64,000 bases of DNA, taken from the NCBI GenBank assembly GCA_030141605.1, contig JAQGDQ010002368.1, positions 64,001-128,000 of the forward strand, in the 5' to 3' direction. The notes beneath the pieces were generated by a model. It saw only the letters and a list, made by a program, of their open reading frames with translations, was not told the origin of the DNA and made no database searches. Made by a program: the position numbers and the translations under genes. Positions 1-13,839 of this stretch are shown here, piece after piece (positions within the stretch are counted from its first letter, which is position 1; each line of letters begins with the position of its first letter). This DNA is from Tubiluchus corallicola. Its lineage: Eukaryota; Priapulida; Priapulimorpha; Priapulimorphida; Tubiluchidae.

Positions 1-2718
1 GTAATTTTGCAATAGTGTGGAAACTCCTGCAACCAAGTTTTGCACCTGACAGGACATTTTATTCTCATTTTGAAAGTATGCAATTCTTGTCCAAAACTTT
101 TTTTGATTGTTTGCTTGTACTAATGCATGCCTACTAGGAATTCTTTGTGACTCGAACAACGTATGACATTTGACATCTTAATACCATATCAATAACAAGA
201 AGAGACCATCATAGAAGTTTGCTGATATTAACATTGGCTTTTTCAGTTGTAATATAACTTAACCTGTCATTCTTTCCTTTTCCCAGTTTATGTCGACCAG
301 AAAGGTCTCAAGCCAGCTTTGAAAGCAAGTCGTCTACATTTGATAATTAATAATTAGCGAGAGCCATTTTTAAGTTTATTATGATTTTGACTTTCTACCT
401 TTCATCGTCATATTCGTTATCAGACATGAGAGACCTCGAAGTAAACAGTTTCCCTAGACTTGGAGACATTAACTTAGTCACTGTAATTTATAACAATAAT
501 TAATAAATTCGTTTAGGACATAGTCCAAAGATACACCTTAAGTAACTCAGCACTTATTTTCAATGTGGTTCCGATTTTAATTACCCGCAAGTTACTTCGA
601 TGAACCCGCGATCTTGGTCAAAGAACCAGTGGTACCATTTTTCAAGTCTTTGGTATGACTCTGTCGAGAGTTGAACCCACGACCTCCCGGGTAGTAAGCG
701 AGCATGCTACTATTGAACTATGCTACCCGGTAATTTAATTGTGACCGTCTCCTCTGATATCTGACCTTGGTGGTTTTCTAGATGTTATCCCACATTCATG
801 ATTGTATGCACAAACACAAAAGCAGAATACACGGCATAGTCCACCATGCCATGAATGTAGTAAAAAGTAATGGTGAGTAATTAACATAACTACACATATG
901 TACTTGTTTGAAAACGCTAATATTTTGGCCATTTATCATTTTCCCAAATTTGTCACAAAGTACGTATAACACTTTGTTTGGCATGTACATGCAATATAAC
1001 CGTCTTTTGTTAAACTTAAATATACGACGTTTCGAAATATTAAATCTCTTCACTGTATAATCAAATCTGCTAGATAATTTAAGAATCAACTAATATACAC
1101 TATGAATTTTTAACGTAACATTGTTAAAATACAAAAAAATGACATAATATGCACAATTCCCCTTGACCATTGAACTCTTTACGGGTTTTAAAGCATTTGT
1201 TAATAAACGTGATTTTTAAAAAAATTATGTCCACTTTTTCTCTACTAAAACAGATTAACTGATTTAGTTACTTAAGATTTTCGTAAATAATTATAGGTGA
1301 CACAACATACATTATTCACATAAAAAATATTAAAAATAAATGAATATTATATATATATACATCTCAAATACAGTAACTATGAAAGCACAATTAAAGTAGG
1401 AGTTTTTTTATTGTAATAATAGATGTTAACGTTTGCCAGCTATAGCACTATGTATAAGGCAGCGTTTTTATGAAGCCCGTCTAGCGTTATTTTCAGCCAA
1501 CATTGTAAATCAACTTCAAAACAACTTAGAATTTTGACAGCAAGGAATGATATTCTAGGGTTTAGAATTTAACAGTTGTTCAACAGCGGCCTCTTATGCA
1601 TTTATGAGGAAAACAGGTGCCTCTTCTATGAAGCCGATTTGCAAGTAAAGTTTCTTCTCGCTGAAGCCACGTACCTCATCAGTTCAGCCAGTACAGCATG
1701 TGCTTTCTGTTTAACAATAGAATGTTTGTGTACGAAATGAAGCTGGGCAGAAGGAAAACAAACCCAGCAGCTAGGCCCGGTGTAAATTGCGCTAATCAGT
1801 AAAAATGTTTTGGCATTCTTTTCCCTCCACAGCTGCTTCACTAGCCAAACCACAGCGCGGCTCGTTACAGACTCCATATAACACAATGATGAAACATTAA
1901 CCGCGCCACTTGCTTGAGATATTCGTGAAACACATTGGAAACTTTGCTATGCTGTGCGGGCGTTGTAGATTCTCTTGAAGATCCTGCAGAAGTTCCACTT
2001 TAAAAAAACCAAAGAGAGAAAGGGAAAGTAAAAAATCGCAGGAACTCAACTAGGTCGTTATTTTTCTCTAGTGAAGTGAAAAAAGCACTAAACCTCTGAA
2101 ATCATTTGACTAATAAACGTTTGGTTTCGCAGGGATTTAAACTGCAAAAATTTACTTTTCACAATCGGTACGTATAACCTACCTTATATTCTGAATTTAA
2201 ATAGTAACACAAACTTTTCTCTCGGCAGTTATAACCCTGTAAATAGAGAGTGCATGTATATATGTATTTGTTTATTTGCTCAAAATAAAGAATAATTTCT
2301 GCGGTGACATTCACTAGCTGGCTGAACAAATTGTGCGTTACTGTTAAAATTTTGTTAAAAGGTATAGTAATAAACTGTTTATCTTGAAACGGCACCGTGC
2401 TGCATTTGACTAGCATTGTTGAAGGACTTAAAAGTAGTACTTGGATTTGCAAAACTGATGCTTGCAACATTTCTTCAGTTCACTTTGTAAGGACTTCCTT
2501 TAAAAGTTTTAATTATCGTGAAATTGTATCATCTTCAAGGCAACAAACGACTGAAACAACTTCTGGCAATTAATAACAATGACATCTTAACTGCACCAAA
2601 CTTCTGGCATTATGCTGTTTCTGTCAGAAGTTATAAAAATTACACAAAAGCTTTGTGAGCCTTTGTCGTGCGTAAAGAACCATTACGTCAAATCGTTTTA
2701 ATTTATAATCCTTAATTA
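1..2718. other. Gene-free AT-rich stretch
   Basis: I find no convincing gene here. The ORFs present are short, AT-driven and lack homology I recognise. The stretch contains a tRNA-like SINE relic near 610-732, a short (TA)n run near 1345-1360, and the 3' flank of the minus-strand GMC oxidoreductase gene. Some ORFs of 60-100 codons exist on the minus strand but show no domain, signal or splice context. Confidence 0.6.
610..732 (-). repeat. tRNA-derived SINE relic (head region)
   Basis: Read on the minus strand from about 732, the sequence has a tRNA-like layout. An A-box-like TAGCATAGTTCAATAGTAGC is followed about 30 bases later by a B-box-like GGTTCAACTC in the context GTCGTGGGTTCAACTC. The acceptor and anticodon stems do not pair as in a working tRNA, so I read it as the head of a tRNA-derived SINE. 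A few tens of bases of unrelated body follow. The boundaries are approximate. Confidence 0.45.
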
Positions 2719-4497
2719 TTAGCATCCAGCTTTTATCATATCAGCTGCCTTTTCAGCGATCATTACAACTGTAGCCTGAGTTGTTGCAGAAACTATTTCA
2801 GGCATAACAGATGCATCAACAACCCTAATGCTCTCTAATCCTCTTACTCTTAGTTGTGGATCTACTACTGCAGACAAGTCGTTTGGTGCTCCCATTTTAC
2901 ATGTACCTGTAGCATGATAGATGGTGGATGTCATAGTGCGTATACAGCAAGCCCAATATTCATCTCCTTTTAGTTGTTCACATCCTGGCACTTTCTGTTC
3001 ACGTAATCGAGCTCCGATCTTTTGAAACGGTTTTGTGTTCACAAGTTTCAACGCCATTTTTATACCGTCGACTAGCATTTTCACATCAGCTTCCTCGTCG
3101 AAGTAGTTTGGATTGATGAGTGGTTGATCGTACGGGTCAGTGGATTGCAACAGAATCTCTCCCACACTCTGCGGTTGAAGAAGAAAGACGGCTGTTGTAA
3201 AGATTTGCCTGCCAATATGCTCGTCATATCTAAAGTCCTTCACAAAGCTTTTGCTAAACCCTAAGCTTTTTTGTGTCATTTCACTTGATATGCCGCCAAT
3301 ACCAAATCCTACCAATGATATTTGCACATCAGGAGATGTACGTTCAGCATCTGAATGATTAGTTTTTATGTATGCTATTCCTTCTAAAAGTGTACTACTT
3401 AGTGGTCCATACCCAAATAGATTGTATTTAAGTTTTGTCAACCAGTTTGTCAGTTCTGACTTTGTGGGTATCAGGCGATCCTCAATCCAGAATTCAGGAT
3501 AAAAAGTGCCTACGTGATCTTGCATGTACTGTCCTACTGGTAAGTTTTTCACAAGCGAAATGTTAAATTGTTGTAAATGCTCTTTTGGCCCAACACCTGA
3601 TAACATCAAGATATGGGGAGAACCAATAGCACCAGCTGAGAGAATTATTTCTCGCTTCACTTTTACTGTTCTTCTTTCCGCTCCATGTATGAAAACAACG
3701 CCCGTAGCTTTGTTTTCTACAAAAGTTACTTGCACCACCCGGGCATGGACTGCTACATGCAAGTTGGGACGGCGGGTGGCTGATTTCAAGTAAGCTTTAG
3801 AAGTACTCCATCTTGTTCCGCTTTTAATTGTTGATTGTGGCTTCATTACAACAAACTGATTCTCACCGTTACAGTCACCTACATCAAACCCTAGTTCTTG
3901 CCCGGCTTCAAGAAAAACGTCTGACAAAGGTGTATGAAATGGATCCGAGACCGGCCATGGCCCATTAACACCATGATAACCAGAACTGACATATTGGGTA
4001 TTTTTATTGCTTTCTGCTTTTTTAAAATAAGGGAGAACATTTTCAAAATTCCACCCTTTAGCACCCATTTGCTCCCACAAATCGAAATCATCCTTGTTTC
4101 CTCTTGTATAAACCATAAAATTTATACTTCCTGTACCGCCAAGCATTTTTCCTCTGGTCCACGCACTTTGTCGATTGTCACAGGCTGCACAACTGTATTT
4201 CTGTGGTACAGTTGTGTACTGCCAGTCTTGTTTTGTATAACGCAGGAAAAAGCTGGCTCCAGGAACATCAACATTTGGATTTTCGGTGTCTTTGCCACCA
4301 GCTTCTAGCAGTAAAACTTTAACAAAAGGATCTTCACTTAGACGATTAGCTAGCACACAGCCAGCAGTTCCTGCTCCAACTATTATATAGTCATATTCAG
4401 TATCGATGTCTTTCGTAATGACATAGTCATTTTGCTGTTTCTGCAGAATGTAAACACTCACAAATACAATGAAAGCTAAGCATAGTTTTCCTGCCAT
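2719..4497 (-). CDS. GMC oxidoreductase (glucose/choline dehydrogenase-like), copy 1
   Basis: This is an intronless 592-codon gene for a flavoprotein of the glucose-methanol-choline family, which oxidises alcohol or sugar hydroxyls using FAD. The N terminus has a hydrophobic stretch (about residues 3-18), a signal peptide or membrane anchor. The dinucleotide-binding motif [20 protein letters not shown] follows at about 33. The family signatures RGKMLGGTGSIN, GAIGSPHILMLSGVGP and the C-terminal YHATGTCKMG with catalytic His528 are present. The partner position of the catalytic pair, usually Asn or His, is Gln574 (SATTQATVVMIAEKAADM). The frame is open 20 codons further up to 4557. I chose the inner ATG at 4497 because MAGKLCLAF aligns with the start of copy 2 and gives the same length, 592. 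The gene diverges from copy 2. The natural substrate cannot be told. Confidence 0.93.
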   Translation of the reverse strand: MAGKLCLAFIVFVSVYILQKQQNDYVITKDIDTEYDYIIVGAGTAGCVLANRLSEDPFVKVLLLEAGGKDTENPNVDVPGASFFLRYTKQDWQYTTVPQKYSCAACDNRQSAWTRGKMLGGTGSINFMVYTRGNKDDFDLWEQMGAKGWNFENVLPYFKKAESNKNTQYVSSGYHGVNGPWPVSDPFHTPLSDVFLEAGQELGFDVGDCNGENQFVVMKPQSTIKSGTRWSTSKAYLKSATRRPNLHVAVHARVVQVTFVENKATGVVFIHGAERRTVKVKREIILSAGAIGSPHILMLSGVGPKEHLQQFNISLVKNLPVGQYMQDHVGTFYPEFWIEDRLIPTKSELTNWLTKLKYNLFGYGPLSSTLLEGIAYIKTNHSDAERTSPDVQISLVGFGIGGISSEMTQKSLGFSKSFVKDFRYDEHIGRQIFTTAVFLLQPQSVGEILLQSTDPYDQPLINPNYFDEEADVKMLVDGIKMALKLVNTKPFQKIGARLREQKVPGCEQLKGDEYWACCIRTMTSTIYHATGTCKMGAPNDLSAVVDPQLRVRGLESIRVVDASVMPEIVSATTQATVVMIAEKAADMIKAGC

Positions 4498-5845
4498 AGT
4501 TTTCCTTGGAAAAGGAATAAAAAGTTTTGCAGTTGCAAGCCTACTTGTGTTACACATGTGGAGGACTTTGCTCTGCCGGGGTCTATGTTATGTTTATGTT
4601 AAACTGTTACAGAAGATTAGAAGAAACTGATTTGGTTTTGTGTGTTTATTTAGCATGCATTCACAATGATTTAACCTTTGACTAATTCATAACTACAAAC
4701 ATTGACACTGAGTATGTACTTAAAGGAAAGAACAAGTTACTTAGCATGTTAGGATTATATTACTGCTATAAATTAAACTTAAACAGTTATAAGAACTAAA
4801 TTTGCAAAAACACTGTTTTTAACGCAGAAAGGCAATTTATACTACTGCTGCACTGAAATTTTCGTTCACGATGGTAGTTGCCATTCACTTTGAAAATTTA
4901 AAAGACGTAAATGGTTAACATCGTGACTTTTCGTAAACGCATATTGGCTTTCTGTATTTGCGTGCTGCTTAAACTAATTCAAATTTCTGCAGCTTGCCAC
5001 AACGTTCATGCAAAAATATTACAAAATTAGCTGTCTAATTTTTTGTCAAAACTTATGCTTTTGTCGGAAATTGACTGTGTACTGCTTTTCTTCAGTTGGT
5101 GATTGACATCATTGGTGGAAGAATGGGCGTTCAAAATGGGAGGGCCATGCATAAAAAGGTCGCCAGTTTAAAGTGATTTTACTAATTACACGAGGCACTT
5201 ATTACACTTATATTCGCGAACATTCCAAATTCTGGAAGCAATTCTTTAATTTTCAAATTTATCTTTAGCATAAGTAAAACCATAATGTGCAAACACTTTA
5301 ATTTCGAAAAACAACATGCTTGTTTTATTTTCCTGTCAAAATTTATGATTAATCGACGCTAACACGAAGCTCTCTTCCCTCAACAAAATGTTTCCTACTT
5401 TTGATTTACGGGCGTGAAATTCACCACTCCAGAAATCGTATCTCAGAAACTTTAATTGTATCTCCGTGGTTCATGTCGACGTCGTTAACGTTGCCGTCGT
5501 TGTTTTTGATGTTGCCATTACTGTGTGCATCTAACTTCATATTCACGAGCCGTAGCCTAGGGCGCCAAATTTCAGGGGTGTCAGATTTCAGGGGTCCAGC
5601 ATTAAAAAAAATTCTTATTCTCCTCGGAACATGCATATTCTTTCATGTTGATATAAAACACGTATTTTGTAACGCATCACAAGAAGCAGTTGGTAGTTGT
5701 GTTTAGACGAAAGTTCAGTGCAAATAAATCTAATTAGCATGTAGTATGCAAAAATGTCCCTAAAACACTGCAAGTAATTGTTTATTGCACTTAACGGATA
5801 ATCAACGATAAATTCATGTACAGATGTGCGGCAGTGAACTGTCGG

Positions 5846-6563
5846 CCTAGGGTCCACTTCACAGTGAGGACGTGAAGCAGAAAGCCTCGAAGAGAAATTT
5901 CTTGCGGCGTCCTCACGGAAATGAAACACATTGTTTTCTATGGGTCATTTCGCAGTGATGACGCGCGGCAAAATTCCTCGTGAGGAACTCTGCTGCCAGC
6001 TAGAAACTATGCGTCCTCCTCGTGAGGAATTTTGCCGCATAGTAAAAATACTGTATGTTCCATTTTCGTGATGAATCCTCGCGGAATTCAGTCTTAAATT
6101 TAACTGCTCAATTACTTCTTTCTTATTTAACGAACAACGTTAACACATTTCACTGTAAAATTACAAGATTTAATTTCTCTTTTAACAGACTGAAGATTTT
6201 TATGCTTTATTAATGCAACATCGATGGCTATATTCGTGAAAAAGAAAAATAATGCACGCATGTGTTTATTTTATATATTTTATGTAATTTTCAGATCTTG
6301 AAGTGCTTATTTTAGTAGAACTTTACAAACAGGTCTGATATTACATGATTAACGTTATTAATTGTACATCGTATATGAGAAATACGGCAAGTATAACTTA
6401 ATTTAGACATGGTAATACAGTATAAAATCGCCAACTACAGCTAACTGGGGAAAAACGCTCTGTTTCATAGTGAAATGAACTTTCTGGCTGCATGGTATTT
6501 CGAGAAAAATTGAAAATCCGTGCATCATTTTTCGTTGTGTCCTTACTGTGAAATGGGCCTAGG
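5846..6563. mobile_element. MITE-like DNA transposon relic with terminal inverted repeats
   Basis: The left end, CCTAGG then GTCCACTTCACAGTGAGGAC (5846-5871), is mirrored at the right end. Reversed, the right end reads CCTAGG then CCCATTTCACAGTAAGGAC (6539-6563). The ends therefore match over about 19 bases with few differences. Both outer edges carry the palindrome CCTAGG, which may be part of the repeat or a target duplication. Inside is a second inverted repeat: GCGGCAAAATTCCTCGTGAG at 5965-5984 pairs with 6019-6038. There is no transposase ORF. The element's superfamily is not assigned. Confidence 0.6.
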
Positions 6564-7086
6564 ACGTCACGGTGTGTTGCTACGCCCCTGTCCATTCCAA
6601 TTTTGCGCTGTTGCAATTATAACTATAATTAGCGCATTTTTGTTATTACAACAGGACTTCTATGTAAATAAAATATAAATATAAAAAATATTAATATAAA
6701 TATATATAGCACTGTGCACACAGAAACTTCTTCACCTGGACAAGCTAAGCGTTCATACATTTGGGTCTGTAGGCTATGAGCAGTCCTGTTGATAAACACT
6801 TAACTTTGTAATGCACATTCTTCGTGACTCTAATAAACACATATGGCTAAGTAATATGGCACAGGCTGTTTTATTTATTCCAGTTTTAAGGAGTAGCTTT
6901 GTTTAATTGGATCGCCCTAGTAAATGAGCCTATAATAGCAGTTGAACACTGTAAGTCTGATTTGACGAAGTGTTTAAGAACTAAATTTTAATTTATTTGT
7001 GAAAATAAGATTAAGACGTTATTAAGAAAAATTAATGACCACTTAATGCCAGTATTTAAATCCAGGCTGCCATTTCCGCTGATTCT

Positions 7087-7094
7087 TATAAATA
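7087..7094 (+). promoter_or_regulatory. Candidate TATA box for GMC copy 2
   Basis: TATAAATA in the context TTCTTATAAATAGG lies about 190 bases before the ATG of copy 2. Initiation about 30 bases downstream would leave a 5' UTR of roughly 160 bases with no obvious intron. The match to the TATA consensus is good, but the background is AT-rich. Confidence 0.4.
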
Positions 7095-7282
7095 GGTTTA
7101 TAGGTAGAAACAACCTAGATCAGGAAAGTAGGACGCCGCGACTTGTTAGCCTTGAACAAGGTCCGCGTGAAATTTCTAGTTTTTGACTGTAGGTCCATTA
7201 TATTGTTAGGATAGATGTGAGTGCCCTGGGCCGAAACTGAATGAAAAACGCAAAAATCATTTAGTGTGGGCTTTTATCCAAT

Positions 7283-9061
7283 ATGTGGTTGAAAGTCTTC
7301 TCCGTGCTAGCAGTTGTTTCTGGTGTTCTTTACTTTAGATATGAGGATGATTACGTCATTAGCAATGACGTAGATGAGGAATATGATTACATTATAGTAG
7401 GCGCAGGAAGTGCTGGGTGTGTTTTAGCTAACAGGCTGACAGAAGATCCTCTTGTGAGTGTTCTGCTGCTAGAAGCTGGTGGCAGAGATACAGACAATCC
7501 TGATGTCGACGTGCCAGCAGCGAACGGTTTTTTGCGGAATAGCAAACAGGACTGGCAGTACAGAACGGTGCCTCAGAAAAAGAGTTGTCTTGCTTCTCCT
7601 AACAATCAGTGCATTTGGCCAAGAGGAAAAATGCTCGGAGGATCCAGCAGCATTAATTCCATGTTGTATGTAAGAGGAAACAAGGCGGATTTTGATTTAT
7701 GGAATACCATGGGAGCCAAAGGATGGGGCTACAAAGACGTCCTTCCTTATTTCAAAAAAGCAGAAAACAATGAAAATACTGAATATGTAAAGTCTGGTTA
7801 CCATGGATCTGATGGGCCATGGCCAATATCCAATACCTTTTATACCCCTCTGTCAGATGCATTCATCTTAGCAGGTAAGGAGCTTGGCCTTCAAGAAGGT
7901 GACATTAATGGAGAAAATCAGTACATGATAATGAAACCTCAATCAAATGTTAAAGCTGGAACTAGGTGGAGTACATCAAAGGCCTACCTCAAGCCTGCAA
8001 GTCGCCGTGCTAACTTGCATGTGGTAATTAATGCAAGAGTTACTAAAGTTATATTTGAGAAGAAAAAGGCTGTGGGTGTTGCATTTATTCATGGTGCCGA
8101 AAGAAAAATTGTGAAAATCAGGAATGAGGTCATTCTTTCAGCTGGTGCAATTGGCTCACCACAAATTTTGATGCTATCTGGTGTTGGACCAGAAGAGCAC
8201 CTAAAGGAAATAGGGATACAGCCTGCTGTTGATCTACCAGTTGGCGAGCACTTGCAGGACCACCAGGGATTGTTTTCAGAATTTTCCATAGATGCTGCAA
8301 TCACACCTACGAAATCAGATTTGTTGAGCTATCAAGAACGTTTAAAATATTATTTGTTCGGAAAAGGATTTAAGGGAACACATCTCTGTGATGGTCTGAC
8401 GTTTCTAAAAACCAATCACTCTCGCAAGGCACCATTTCCAGATGTTGAATTAATATTAGCTGCATTTGGACTTGGTTTTGATGGTGCTGAGCTGGCTCGA
8501 AACTTCACAGGGTTTAATGAACAGTTTATAAAAGATTATGGTTATGCAGAGGATGTAGACAAGCACAGGTTCTTGATTGCTATTTTTCTTCTTCATCCAT
8601 ATAGCACTGGATCAATCCGTTTGCAGTCAACAGATCCGTTTGATGATCCACTAATTGATCCAAATTACTACGATGACGAACGAGATGTCAAAATGATGAT
8701 TGATGGAATAAAATTAGCACTCAGGTTAATAGAAACTCGGCCATTTAAAAAGATTGGTGCCCGACTTCGAGATTACAAAGTTCCAGGATGTGAAAAACTG
8801 CAAGGAGACGAGTACTGGATTTGTTACATACGCACAATAACTTCTACAATCTACCATCCCTCTGGAACGTGTAAAATGGGTGCAATTGATGACGCATCAG
8901 CTGTAGTCGACCCAGAGTTAAAAGTGAGAGGTATCCAGGGCTTAAGAGTTGTAGACGCATCCGTTATGCCAGAGACTGTTTCTGCTAATCTTCAAGCATC
9001 TACTGTAATGATTGCAGAAAAGGGTGCAGATCTTATCAAAGAAGCAATGGGAGTAAGTTAA
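7283..9061 (+). CDS. GMC oxidoreductase (glucose/choline dehydrogenase-like), copy 2
   Basis: This is a complete intronless 592-codon gene and the best preserved of the cluster. Residues 3-18 form a hydrophobic anchor or signal peptide. GxGxxG (Gly40, Gly42, Gly45) binds FAD. Further family marks are [36 protein letters not shown], a KVPGCE...GDEYW segment near the C terminus, and YHPSGTCKMG with catalytic His525. The residue expected to complete the His-His or His-Asn pair is Gln571 (SANLQASTVMIAEK). The protein shares a DYVI..D...EYDYIIVG block after the anchor with both neighbours, so the three arose by local duplication. Translation starts at the first in-frame ATG. AATAAA at 9245 is a fitting polyadenylation signal. 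GMC enzymes of this type are usually secreted or membrane-tethered; the substrate is unknown. Confidence 0.95.
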   Translation: MWLKVFSVLAVVSGVLYFRYEDDYVISNDVDEEYDYIIVGAGSAGCVLANRLTEDPLVSVLLLEAGGRDTDNPDVDVPAANGFLRNSKQDWQYRTVPQKKSCLASPNNQCIWPRGKMLGGSSSINSMLYVRGNKADFDLWNTMGAKGWGYKDVLPYFKKAENNENTEYVKSGYHGSDGPWPISNTFYTPLSDAFILAGKELGLQEGDINGENQYMIMKPQSNVKAGTRWSTSKAYLKPASRRANLHVVINARVTKVIFEKKKAVGVAFIHGAERKIVKIRNEVILSAGAIGSPQILMLSGVGPEEHLKEIGIQPAVDLPVGEHLQDHQGLFSEFSIDAAITPTKSDLLSYQERLKYYLFGKGFKGTHLCDGLTFLKTNHSRKAPFPDVELILAAFGLGFDGAELARNFTGFNEQFIKDYGYAEDVDKHRFLIAIFLLHPYSTGSIRLQSTDPFDDPLIDPNYYDDERDVKMMIDGIKLALRLIETRPFKKIGARLRDYKVPGCEKLQGDEYWICYIRTITSTIYHPSGTCKMGAIDDASAVVDPELKVRGIQGLRVVDASVMPETVSANLQASTVMIAEKGADLIKEAMGVS

Positions 9062-9244
9062 TCTGGAACTGATCAGTTTGTTTAGGGGACGCTCAGTGAA
9101 AAAGCTGGTCAGAAATGCTTCATAGTTGATAATTGACATATCATTCTTTATATACTGTTTCAAGCGTCGGCGTTTTTAGTTGAGTTAGCGAAATTATAAT
9201 TGGGTTGTTGTGAAATATTTGCAGTGCATCAGTACACGTCTTTG

Positions 9245-9250
9245 AATAAA
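9245..9250 (+). terminator. Polyadenylation signal, GMC copy 2
   Basis: This AATAAA lies 184 bases after the stop codon of copy 2 and is a canonical signal at a normal 3' UTR distance. Confidence 0.5.
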
Positions 9251-9531
9251 CTATAGTTAGTTATGTTTCCATTTTCTTTATTGTCACATTCATTACACTT
9301 TTTTCATAGAAGACTTTTGGTCGTCAGGTAACAATGTTAATCTTTCACGTAAAACCTTGATATCACGCACATATCATTTTGTGGAATAAGTGACAAACGG
9401 ACGAAATGGTTACTTAATGTTCACTCTTTTTGTCGTGCTTTTCTGGTATGTTTATAGCTTTCTGTGTGGTAGCATCTATCAGCAAGCAAAAATTTGTGAG
9501 ACGAGGCCAGTGGGGCATGGCTTAGTGCCGA

Positions 9532-9640
9532 TCCCCTTTTCCCTCTGACTCTCTCTTTCCTTCTTTCTCTCTTTTTCTCTCTCTCCCTTCTGTTTATCTG
9601 TATGTCCCTTTCCCCCTTCTCTCTCTCTCTCTTTCTTTAT
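9532..9640. repeat. Polypyrimidine (CT-rich) tract
   Basis: About 110 bases are almost entirely C and T on the plus strand, ending in a (CT)n run near 9619-9632. It is low-complexity sequence between GMC copies 2 and 3. Confidence 0.7.
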
Positions 9641-10093
9641 CCATACAGCATATTGTAAGTAATACAGCGTACATACAGAATGGTTGCATAGGGGTTGGAG
9701 AACCTGCAGTACTTATAAGATGTATGCGGCGTATGCTGTGACAGAGTTTTGTTGTCGAGGTGCAAGTTGCTGCGGCGTCTACCGTATTTTGTACTCACAA
9801 ACTCGTTTGTTGACGTTCGATGAATTGAAAACGTCAGTTGCTAAAAAGAATGAAAAGACGTAGCTCAATATTGCTTAATGATTTATTGCAGCTGCTTGCT
9901 TCGCGGTTTGAGTTGTGATTTACATGTGAGCTTCTGGAAGAATTTTCAACCCTCTGAAATAATACTGTTCATGCAATATACACTTGGAGTTAGTACAAAG
10001 TCTAACAGTGCAGCAGTGTTTAAACTGTTGGCTCGATCACATGCTTACACATATGTTATGGATTTGATCACAGATGAAAACACTCAGTCTTAA

Positions 10094-11889
<1,796 letters not shown>

Positions 11890-13780
11890 TAGTATATTCA
11901 AGATCTTTATTGATTTTTTAACTTGTTTTGCTTTTTTCATGACCTGACATTGTAATGGTATTTAAAATTAGTATTACAATAATGTTGAGAGAAGTCAAAC
12001 ATGTTTGGAAATTAAAAGAATAAATTTTTACTCGAGTGTACACGTATATGACAGTACTCATATTGTCTTTGTTTTACTAAAAAAGCTGCATGTCGTGATA
12101 CTGTTAATGTGCACGTGGCGATTTGATAGTTTGTATGAAGCTGTTCATTTAATTTTGGTTCGATAAATAACAATAAGACTGCTAATTACCAAATTATTGA
12201 GATAATGGTTTCACATTTACTTTACCCAAGCACTTAACTAATATAATCTTACAGCCAATGTTCATTTTTGTGAGTCACCTTTCATTTAACTTTGTTTACT
12301 GACTGGTGAAAAAAGCGTGTTTTCTTTGAAACTTGAAATGTCTCGAATAGAAGTAAAGTGCGACATAAGATAAGTTTTGAAAGCTAAAACTTGTCACTTG
12401 AAGAATTTTTGAGAACATTTTGATGTGATAGCTTAACCATGTAGCGCGCCTACTCAGGTAGGAGCAAAGAAATTTAATCTAATTACGTAGTTAGATTTAA
12501 ATGGTTTAACTGTTGCTGGTATAGTGAACTTCACTTGTCTATTCGTCATTTAAACGTCGCTTATTCAGAGAGAACACCACTGTACACACAGCTCAAACTC
12601 AATACTTTTGAAAGTTCAAATCGAAATATTAGTTCCTAGAGGATATAGGACTTTGAGAGAATTCTAATCTGTTGAACTTGACTACGCCTTGAAGCAGGCC
12701 GGGCAGACCAATCTCACTTTAGCTTTAAAAATTCCGTGGCTTCAGAAAAACAAACTTACCAACCAAGGGTATCTTTTGAAATGGATGCACTTTCTTCCTC
12801 AAACAACAAAGGATATGCTGAGTGTTTGAGCTGAACTATTGTTTACTATATGGGTAGTTTTTATTTAATGGGGTAGGATTTTTAGCTGGCGTTTCAGTTT
12901 AACGTTTCTTTTCGCTAATTCCTGTTAAAGCTTCCTTAAGTGAGTTGTTACAGTATTAATTTACTTCCACTGTGCTCTTAACGTCGCAATGGCTTCTCGT
13001 ATTTTGGATAAGTACGGTGTCTTGTTTTGTCAATAGGAACAGACTCTGAACAGTTAACTTAATAACAGCATTAATTTCGTCCAAACTTTTTAATCTTTAT
13101 GTTGAACGTAAAAGTTTTCGGAATTAAATAATTCAAAATATTCAATGGTTTTAAAAATGAGCCATTTAGTTAAAGGTCAAACGTGAGCGCACAACATTGC
13201 AAACTGCTAACCTAAGGTGCTTCTGCTTTTTTGCTATTTTTTATTCACTTGAATGGGGATATTGACTCAAAATCTCTAACATATTTTGCATCTAGTAAAA
13301 TGGCATGTAAATTCCGTGGTTGCTGAGTCAAGGAAATTACTATCTGGAATAACCGCTTGGGCCTGTTACAGTTTTACTAATCACTAGAACCTGTCCTACG
13401 TCCAGGCTCAAAATCAGTTTCTTCTACGTCCTTTCTCTTTCAGCTTTTGTTGGCCTTTCCTTAGAACTGCTTCTACATGGAAATCCTTGCAAGCCTTTCC
13501 TGATTTTAACATTGGGCAGTTTACCACCAGAACTTTAATTTTAATTGAAGCTTAAAAGAGTATCTTTTTAGATGTTAATGAATGTAATATCTGTAACACA
13601 GAACTATTGCCCTCAGAAAAGTATTGGTCAACCGTTTTTATAAAAAATTTACTTAGCTTTTTTGTAGTTAATTACCCTGAGGATGCATTTTATTTTAGAT
13701 GCAATTGTAAAAAATAAAAGGGGCATGTTTTAGCTATTTTCGATGTACTATGTACTATACTATTGCTTGCATAACGTTAT
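11890..13780. other. Gene-free stretch between the GMC cluster and a small gene
   Basis: After the 3' end of GMC copy 3 I see no exon, RNA gene or clear repeat. The sequence is AT-rich with scattered short ORFs only. The promoter of the small gene starting near 13.8 kb should lie at its right end. Confidence 0.5.
12019..12024 (+). terminator. Polyadenylation signal, GMC copy 3
   Basis: This AATAAA lies about 130 bases after the stop codon of copy 3 in AT-rich sequence. Confidence 0.45.
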
Positions 13781-13839
13781 TGAACTTTAGTTTTTCGATG
13801 ACTGTTTTGTGCACATCTTGGCATCTTGCATCTTACGTG

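Larger units (their letters stand above)
4498..7282. other. Divergent intergenic region between GMC copies 1 and 2
   Basis: This is the shared upstream region of two divergently transcribed GMC genes. It holds a MITE-like element (5846-6563), a TATA candidate for copy 2 (7087-7094), and a weaker minus-strand TATAAAT at 4835-4841 that could serve copy 1. The ORFs at 5401-5706, 5615-5929 and 6398-6616 lie in or next to the repeat and have no recognisable domain. Confidence 0.55.

Noticed and set aside
668-732. A functional tRNA gene
   Set aside because: A- and B-box-like motifs are present, but the acceptor and anticodon stems do not pair properly.
3524-4308. Plus-strand ORFs of about 90 and 124 codons
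   Set aside because: They are antisense shadows of the GMC copy 1 coding region with no homology of their own.
4498-4557. A 20-residue N-terminal extension of GMC copy 1
   Set aside because: The frame is open, but the inner ATG matches the paralogue's start and puts the hydrophobic anchor at the N terminus.
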